Shown here: positions 61,392 to 64,000 of the stretch, one piece after another | Layout of the letters: the number at the start of each line of letters is the position of its first letter | Numbering within the stretch: the stretch's first letter is position 1 | Origin: an uncultured Flavobacteriales bacterium | GTDB taxonomy: Bacteria > Bacteroidota > Bacteroidia > Flavobacteriales > UBA1820 | NCBI GenBank assembly: GCA_959608625.1 | Contig: CAUHQV010000001.1 | Coordinates: 61,645-125,644, forward strand | Direction: 5' to 3' | DNA: 64,000 bases | Program-made: the position numbers and the translations under genes | The notes under the pieces: generated by a model | Told to the model about the DNA's origin: nothing | The model's input: the letters and a program-made list of their open reading frames with translations, nothing else | Databases searched by the model: none

Positions 61392-62510
61392 ATGCTTAGG
61401 ATTTCGGGAAAAATTTGTGCGGCAGCCGTATGTGTGCTGTTGGCGGCCGGATGTTCCGGCGGGAAAACTTTCAAAGTGAAGGGCACTATAAACGGGGCTA
61501 AGAACGGCATACTTTATCTTCAGAAAGAGCAGGACGGGCGTTATGTGTGCCTCGATTCCCTCGAGATGGGCAAAACCGGGCGTTTTGAACTGTCGGCCCC
61601 GGTGGAAGACCCTCAAATGTATTATTTGGCATTCGGTAAGGCAGAACCTGTCGTCTCTTTCTTTGCACAGGGCGGGGAGATATCGATCGATGCCCACATA
61701 GACAGCCTGGAGCAGGCCCGGATAAAAGGCGGCCTGGAGCAGGAACTTTACAGCGAGTTTATGGCTTATATGCGGGATTTTGCGGGCCGCAAGAACGATA
61801 TCTATCTGGACATTCTTCGATCCAGTGCCGTAGACGGCGACAGGGATTCTGTGGCCGTATACACGTCGATGTACGAGTCGCTCGAACGCCGGCAGTTGCA
61901 GTTCGTAGCCAATTTTGCGGTATCCCACCCCGATAGCTATCTCTCGCCGTTGTTGGCCTATACGTTTTTGAATAAAGGATACTCCCCGCTTTTGGACACG
62001 ATCGCGGCCAAGTTATCGCCGGAGGTAATGAATTCCAGATATGGGAAAGAATTTTCAGAGTTCGTTTGCAATGCGAAAAATACGCTCGTGGGAAGCGCCG
62101 TTCCCGATTTCAAACTGGCCAAGGATTCCGTCGTGTACGACCCGAAAACTTTTGCCGGGAAGAACCTGTTCGTAGTGGTATGGACCGCAGGAAACCAGCA
62201 GAATATCGATTATATGTCCGCCTTGAAACAGGTGCATGAAAAATGGCACGATAAAGGGCTGGAGGTTTTGTCTTCTTGCATCGGCGGGAGCGACGAAGAA
62301 TACGGATACGATATTTATTCGCTGAATCTGCCCTGGACCGAAGTGCGGGATGGCCGGGGTGTAAAGAGCGAGCTGGTGAATAAATTCGCCCTTACCGGCA
62401 CCCTTCCGGCCGGAGTGCTGATCGGCCGGGATGGAACGATCCTGGCCCGGTATATTTCCCCGGAAGACCTGGCGAAGATCCTCGATTACCTGGCTAAAAA
62501 TAACCATTAA
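61392..62510 (+). CDS. DUF4369/thioredoxin-like lipoprotein without CxxC
   Basis: A 372-residue lipoprotein (lipobox LLAAGC, Cys21-22). Residues ~28-130 are a DUF4369-type domain (FKVKGTINGAKNGILYLQKE). Residues ~230-370 follow a TlpA/AhpC-like thioredoxin fold (FVVVWTAGNQQNIDYMSALK, then GLEVLSSCIGGSDEEY; final ILARYISPEDLAKILDYL). Where usual members have WCxxC it reads WTAGNQQ, so it cannot act as a dithiol oxidoreductase. The next gene is a diverged paralogue. Confidence 0.78.
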   Translation: MLRISGKICAAAVCVLLAAGCSGGKTFKVKGTINGAKNGILYLQKEQDGRYVCLDSLEMGKTGRFELSAPVEDPQMYYLAFGKAEPVVSFFAQGGEISIDAHIDSLEQARIKGGLEQELYSEFMAYMRDFAGRKNDIYLDILRSSAVDGDRDSVAVYTSMYESLERRQLQFVANFAVSHPDSYLSPLLAYTFLNKGYSPLLDTIAAKLSPEVMNSRYGKEFSEFVCNAKNTLVGSAVPDFKLAKDSVVYDPKTFAGKNLFVVVWTAGNQQNIDYMSALKQVHEKWHDKGLEVLSSCIGGSDEEYGYDIYSLNLPWTEVRDGRGVKSELVNKFALTGTLPAGVLIGRDGTILARYISPEDLAKILDYLAKNNH

Positions 62511-62536
62511 AAAAAGACAACAAATATTTCCGAATA

Positions 62537-63631
62537 ATGAAAACTCAATTGAAATCACTTATTTTGGCATGTCTGGCCCTTTTTATGGTCACAGGCTGCA
62601 ACAGCGACAAATTTACCATTACGGCAAACCTGAAAAACCTTGAAGATCAGGAGGCTTATCTGTGCGCGGACTCCCAGAACGGCGAGTATTTTTTCCTGGA
62701 TACGGCTAAAGTGGAAAACGGCAAGTTCAAATTCACCGGTAAAATGGAAAATAACGACTTCCGTACGATTACTTTCCAGAATATGGCCGGAGAAATAAGG
62801 GTTTACATGGATAATTCCAATATCAAGATCAACGGGGACTTTGCCAAATTGGACAGTCTTGACGTGAAGGGTTCTCCCGCCATGGATTATTACAATTCTT
62901 TCAATGCCGACGAAGACCGCATGAGGCTCTTTATAAAAGACAGGGTAACTGCTTTTAACAATGCTCAGGCGGCCAACGATACCGCAACGATGAAAAAAAT
63001 ATCCGACGAAGTACAGCAAATGCGCCGGGATTATTCTGCGGAAGTCCTCGAAAAGATCAACCAACACCCGGATGACGTATTGTCTTTTATCGTGGTTTCC
63101 AATTGGTTGGGCTATATCAACCCGGACGATTTCGCAGACTATTACCGAAAAGTTCCCGATCGCGTCAAACAGGATTTCAGACTGGGAAATTTTAATAATT
63201 ATATCCAGGAAAACGTAATCCGCCTGGCCCGCGGAGCCGAAGCGCCTCATATTTCTTTGGAAAACCTGTTGTCTAAAGGGGATTCTATTACCACGGAGAA
63301 TACGGTGAAAGGCCAGACATCTGCGTTTTATGTGACGGTAAACCAACTGGAAAATAACGAAACCATTTATCCGGCGCTTAAGAAAGTCAAAGAAAAAGGA
63401 GTGGATGTCGTGGTCGTGCTTTTGTATGTGAATAACGACGAGCCGACTAAAATAGCGGAATATGCCAAGGAGAAAGGTTTAGACGGCTTTAAGATTGCAA
63501 AGGGCGATGCGGAATTCGCCCAGAAGATGGCCGCTTATTCGCCGCGCGTATTTTTCATCGATAAAGACGGGAAATTCATCGGTACGGCCCTCAATGCCGA
63601 GCAGGTGGATGCGCTCGCCGAAAAATTATAA
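62537..63631 (+). CDS. Second DUF4369/thioredoxin-like lipoprotein without CxxC
   Basis: A 364-residue lipoprotein (lipobox FMVTGC). DUF4369-like part at ~24-125 (KFTITANLKNLEDQEAYLCA), a helical middle (~130-235), and a thioredoxin-like end (~255-364) with VTVNQLENNETIYPALKKV in place of the CxxC loop and the late FFIDKDGKFIGTALNAEQV. Same layout as the gene 26 bases upstream, so the two arose by duplication and may act as a pair. Catalytic cysteines are absent in both. Confidence 0.78.
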   Translation: MKTQLKSLILACLALFMVTGCNSDKFTITANLKNLEDQEAYLCADSQNGEYFFLDTAKVENGKFKFTGKMENNDFRTITFQNMAGEIRVYMDNSNIKINGDFAKLDSLDVKGSPAMDYYNSFNADEDRMRLFIKDRVTAFNNAQAANDTATMKKISDEVQQMRRDYSAEVLEKINQHPDDVLSFIVVSNWLGYINPDDFADYYRKVPDRVKQDFRLGNFNNYIQENVIRLARGAEAPHISLENLLSKGDSITTENTVKGQTSAFYVTVNQLENNETIYPALKKVKEKGVDVVVVLLYVNNDEPTKIAEYAKEKGLDGFKIAKGDAEFAQKMAAYSPRVFFIDKDGKFIGTALNAEQVDALAEKL

Positions 63632-63652
63632 ACAGATACCTCGTATCATACG

Positions 63653-63682
63653 AAAGCGGCCCGGGTATACCCGGGCCGCTTT
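63653..63682. terminator. Bidirectional terminator
   Basis: A palindrome of 30 bases: AAAGCGGCCCGGGTA (63653-63667) with its complement (63668-63682), T run following on the plus strand and a shorter A-rich lead on the other side. It closes the DUF4369 pair and the converging LrgB gene. Confidence 0.9.
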
Positions 63683-63700
63683 TATTTTTTGACAGAAGGA

Positions 63701-64000
63701 TCAGTCCCACAGGAAGTAGTTCATAATCGACACAATCACAACCGTGGTGATGCCCGCAATACCGATCGTCAGACCGCTGATAGCGCCTTGCTGTTCTCCT
63801 ATTTCAATGGCTTTCGACGTGCCGATCGCATGGGAGGCGGAGCCCAGGCTGATGCCTTGGGCGACGGGGCTTTTGATACCCGTCCATTTGAATACCGACG
63901 GGGCGATCAGCGCGCCGAATATCCCCGAAAGAATAATAGCCAGTATCGTGATCCCTTCTATTCCGTTGACCGAGCGCGTGATCTCGATGCCGATCGGGGT
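63701..64000 (-). CDS. LrgB/CidB-family membrane protein, 3' part
   Basis: The frame is open on the minus strand from the window edge to the stop at 63701-63703 (99 codons plus stop); there is no ATG inside, so it is easy to miss. The last part of LrgB is clear: PIGIEITRSVNGIEGITILA, then GIKSPVAQGISLGSASHAIG, TSKAIEIGEQQGAISGLTIG and a final membrane segment. LrgB with LrgA modulates murein hydrolase activity and 2-carbon/pyruvate transport in other bacteria. lrgA, if present, would lie beyond the window. Confidence 0.85.
   Translation of the reverse strand, partial: TPIGIEITRSVNGIEGITILAIILSGIFGALIAPSVFKWTGIKSPVAQGISLGSASHAIGTSKAIEIGEQQGAISGLTIGIAGITTVVIVSIMNYFLWD

Noticed and set aside
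1..64000. CRISPR arrays, insertion sequences, integrases
   Set aside because: No regular direct repeats with spacers, no transposase or integrase motifs were seen.

Overview
The window looks like a chromosomal stretch of a Bacteroidota (Bacteroidetes) member, most likely a Rikenellaceae/Alistipes-like gut anaerobe. The support is: repeated promoter elements of the phylum-specific TAnnTTTG type with few Shine-Dalgarno sites, many Bacteroidota-only families (Rpb6-like omega, DUF4492 before cydAB, DUF4271 before hemD, PCMD, DUF4369, a 58-residue histone H1-like protein), and an operon that fits sulfonolipid (capnine) synthesis, a chemistry known from Alistipes and relatives. No rRNA, CRISPR array, transposase, integrase or complete prophage was seen; one tRNA gene is present.

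Layout. 1-1.2 kb: end of bamD, omega subunit, tRNA-Gln. 1.3-6.2 kb: capsule/exopolysaccharide export (SLBB exporter, Wzz-like) converging on a D15-type barrel protein. 6.3-7.9 kb: an orphan protein resembling the C-terminal part of phage tape measure proteins. 7.9-11 kb: cytochrome bd oxidase with DUF4492. 11.2-18.1 kb: GH43 lipoprotein, Ca-type P-ATPase, MBL phosphodiesterase, thioesterase, isochorismate synthase, phosphoribosyltransferase. 18.4 kb: H1-like DNA-binding protein. 18.6-25.9 kb: envelope proteins, K+/H+ antiporter, DMT transporter, EEP, LOG and SIMPL proteins. 26-32.5 kb: guaA, LysM/binding-protein fusion, GT39, DUF4271, hemD. 32.6-35.8 kb: RIC-like protein with a LuxR regulator, and a converging rnpA-rnhA-hydrolase operon. 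36-40 kb: class II ribonucleotide reductase behind a long AT-rich leader, and a two-gene LysO. 40-46.7 kb: ECF sigma operon, mtaB, TonB-type receptor, MarC. 47-52 kb: small lipoprotein, MFS exporter, and the three-gene capnine operon. 52.4-59.5 kb: secreted protein, mscL and a TetR-controlled TolC/HlyD/ABC-2 efflux operon that contains a structured repeat. 59.7-64 kb: orphan peptide-binding lipoprotein, two DUF4369 lipoproteins with degenerate thioredoxin folds, and the end of an LrgB gene.

How the genes work together. Envelope functions dominate: polysaccharide export, outer membrane barrels, lipoproteins, efflux, osmotic release (MscL, K+/H+ antiporter, LrgB) and an unusual lipid. Respiration is represented by cytochrome bd and a menaquinone-type isochorismate synthase. 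The main candidates for new biology are the capnine operon, the ECF operon whose last gene carries a SusC-plug-like segment, the orphan tape-measure-like protein, the paired-hairpin repeat at 56 kb, and the RIC-like/LuxR pair. All functional calls come from reading the sequence; no database search was run.
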